64,000 nucleotides of DNA from Nematopogon swammerdamellus (lineage: Eukaryota; Arthropoda; Insecta; Lepidoptera; Adelidae), in assembly GCA_946902875.1 (NCBI GenBank), contig OX336342.1:10223523-10287522 (forward strand), read 5' to 3'. Shown here in pieces: positions 62,669 through 64,000 of this stretch; position 1 is the first letter of the stretch, and the number at the start of each line of letters is the position of its first letter. The position numbers and the translations under genes were made by a program. Below the pieces are notes generated by a model. The model saw nothing but the letters and a program-made list of their open reading frames with translations. It had not been told where the DNA came from and ran no database searches.

Positions 62669-62911
62669 TTGTTTTGTTGTTGTTGTTTTGGTTTGGGGTT
62701 GGCTCTAGGCCTGCAAACTAATCCCGCTTGGTTGCGGACCTTCGTGCAAACCCCCGCAGTCTCCAGCTACCCCAGCCACCCTATGTCTTCCATGAAAGCC
62801 ACAAGTCGACCGGGGTGTCTGCAGGCCGCTTATCCCTTAGTCGCCTTTTACGACATGCGCGGGGAGAGATGCAGTGGGACTATTCTTATTAAGTACCGAC
62901 CCCACACAGTA
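62669..62911 (-). mobile_element. SINE with (AAC)n tail
   Basis: On the minus strand it starts GTACTGTGTGGGGTCGGTAC, carries the shared 5' module to GGCGACTAAGGGATAAGCGG, then a body found nowhere else in the window and an AACAACAACAACAAAAC tail. A perfect 9-base duplication CAGGGCTGG lies at 62660-62668 and 62912-62920. Confidence 0.9.
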
Positions 62912-62920
62912 CAGGGCTGG

Positions 62921-63284
62921 AGTGAATAGCGATATGATAAATGTAATACTTTTTTTTACTTCGTGCAGTCGCTGCATCTGTGGTCTGCGATCTCAGCGTC
63001 AACAATAAATAAACGATAATACTTATCCCACCTACGCTTCTCGCGGAATGAAGTCCCGATGTTCTGGCTGGATGCACTGCGGTCTCTTGGTTGTGTCTTG
63101 CTATTTTTCACTTTGTCTGCATCTGATGATGAGTTGTATTTTCGTTCGGATGGCGCGTGAGACGGTCCACCATCGTCTAATTAATTATCTTCTAGGAAAG
63201 CATATAAAAATATCTTCCCTGACTCATTTGATTTAAACATTCTCTCATTTTATTAGGTACTAATATCAGGAATACCAATTTGTT
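62921..63284. other. No recognised gene
   Basis: Nothing recognised. Confidence 0.4.
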
Positions 63285-63286
63285 TT

Positions 63287-63392
63287 TCATGGAAACTGAC
63301 ATGGTTGGCTACATCACCTACAACATCCGTGATGTCAGCCCATAACACCGTGTGAACTAGGTGCCATGTCAGCACTTCCCTTCATTTCAATA
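63287..63392 (-). mobile_element. SINE 3' fragment
   Basis: Reverse complement of the common body: GGCACCTAGTTCACACGG, ATGGGCTGACATCACGGA, GTAGGTGATGTAGCCAACC. The poly(A) end has decayed to ATGAAAAAC-like sequence. Confidence 0.85.
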
Positions 63393-64000
63393 TTGACGGT
63401 TTCGTTTGGAAGATTCTTGCAAGAAAGACCTCTGCTATCGCAAACTTGCCATAACTTCCGTCGCGTGTCTCTGGCATCTATTTTGAGACAACCGTCGCGT
63501 CGGTTTCTCATCAAACCGATATATTCACTCCTATCCTATCCTATCCTATCTACCAGGTGGACATCGCCCGCTCCCTATCGTCGAGTGTGTAGTGTAGGTA
63601 CTATCGAAAGCGCGCGATAGTATAGCAACGTGCGACACGGGTTATTATTAGAAAATGCATGTATGTAGGTAGTGTTGTGTGTGGCTACCGGTGTGGTGTG
63701 TGGTACGCCCACGATGTCTATAATTACGGCCGCGCTGTCACATCATAGCGCCTAAGCGACAGCGCAGCCGCGGCTTCGTGTGCGCGCTGCTGTGCAATAG
63801 AGGGTCCGTAAAACCCACCGATCTATCATTGTTCCGGAATGGATATTGTGAAATGTGAAAATTTGTTCCATTATATCAACCTACATGAATTTATTAAAAA
63901 AAATTATGAGCGTAAAGACCAAAAGACAATTTAGAGCTGCGTTCAGATAAAGTATACACTCTTTCGAATAGGTCGAGGCCGAAGATCGAGCTTAGTGATT
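63393..64000. other. No recognised gene; short TATCC repeat
   Basis: CTATCCTATCCTATCCTATC at about 63532-63550 is a small microsatellite. Nothing else recognised. Confidence 0.4.

Overview
This window looks like nuclear DNA of a moth or butterfly (Lepidoptera). Intron-split genes sit in AT-rich DNA packed with transposons. Several sequence words typical of lepidopteran repeats recur, such as GTCGTAAAAGGCGACTAAGG and (TATG)n LINE tails. The species cannot be read from the sequence. Every host gene I recognise is on the + strand: (1) spatzle, the Toll ligand, four 3' exons at 1837-9919; (2) a decayed zeste/Myb-SANT-like gene at about 16301-19182; (3) a complete CutA1 homologue at 20761-21873; (4) a complete nine-exon ZAD plus C2H2 zinc-finger gene with about 11 fingers at 28137-34761; (5) the first coding exon of slowpoke (BK potassium channel) at 40390-40740. 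No later slowpoke exon was found, so 40741-64000 is probably its first intron or an alternative-promoter region.

Layout. 1-9.9 kb: spatzle, with a CR1/Jockey-type LINE of about 5.4 kb in one intron. LINE ORF2 is open; ORF1 is broken by a SINE inside its PHD finger. 10-16 kb: a LINE RNase H relic, three TIR elements and hairpins. 16-22 kb: the zeste-like pseudogene and CutA1, with a SINE and a hAT-type MITE in their introns. 22-27 kb: more MITEs, including a 52-bp minimal hAT-type element, and a copia LTR element lacking reverse transcriptase. 28-35 kb: the zinc-finger gene. 35-40 kb: nested SINEs, LINE tails and MITEs. 40-41 kb: GC-rich slowpoke start. 41-64 kb: RTE remnants, a 2.35-kb TIR element carrying a dead mariner, SINEs, a 93-bp tandem array, a 1.19-kb foldback element, and a mariner-like transposon with an open transposase and terminal repeats of about 515 bp.

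The least expected structure is a modular SINE group. One 5' module is joined to different bodies and to three kinds of tail: poly(A), (GTAT)n and (AAC)n. Some copies carry an internal promoter-like segment in which tRNA-like A and B boxes flank a piece resembling the 5S rRNA internal promoter. Several insertions are placed exactly by target-site duplications, so the order of nesting can be read. Exon borders come from reading frame, splice signals and family similarity recognised by eye; no alignment or database search was run.
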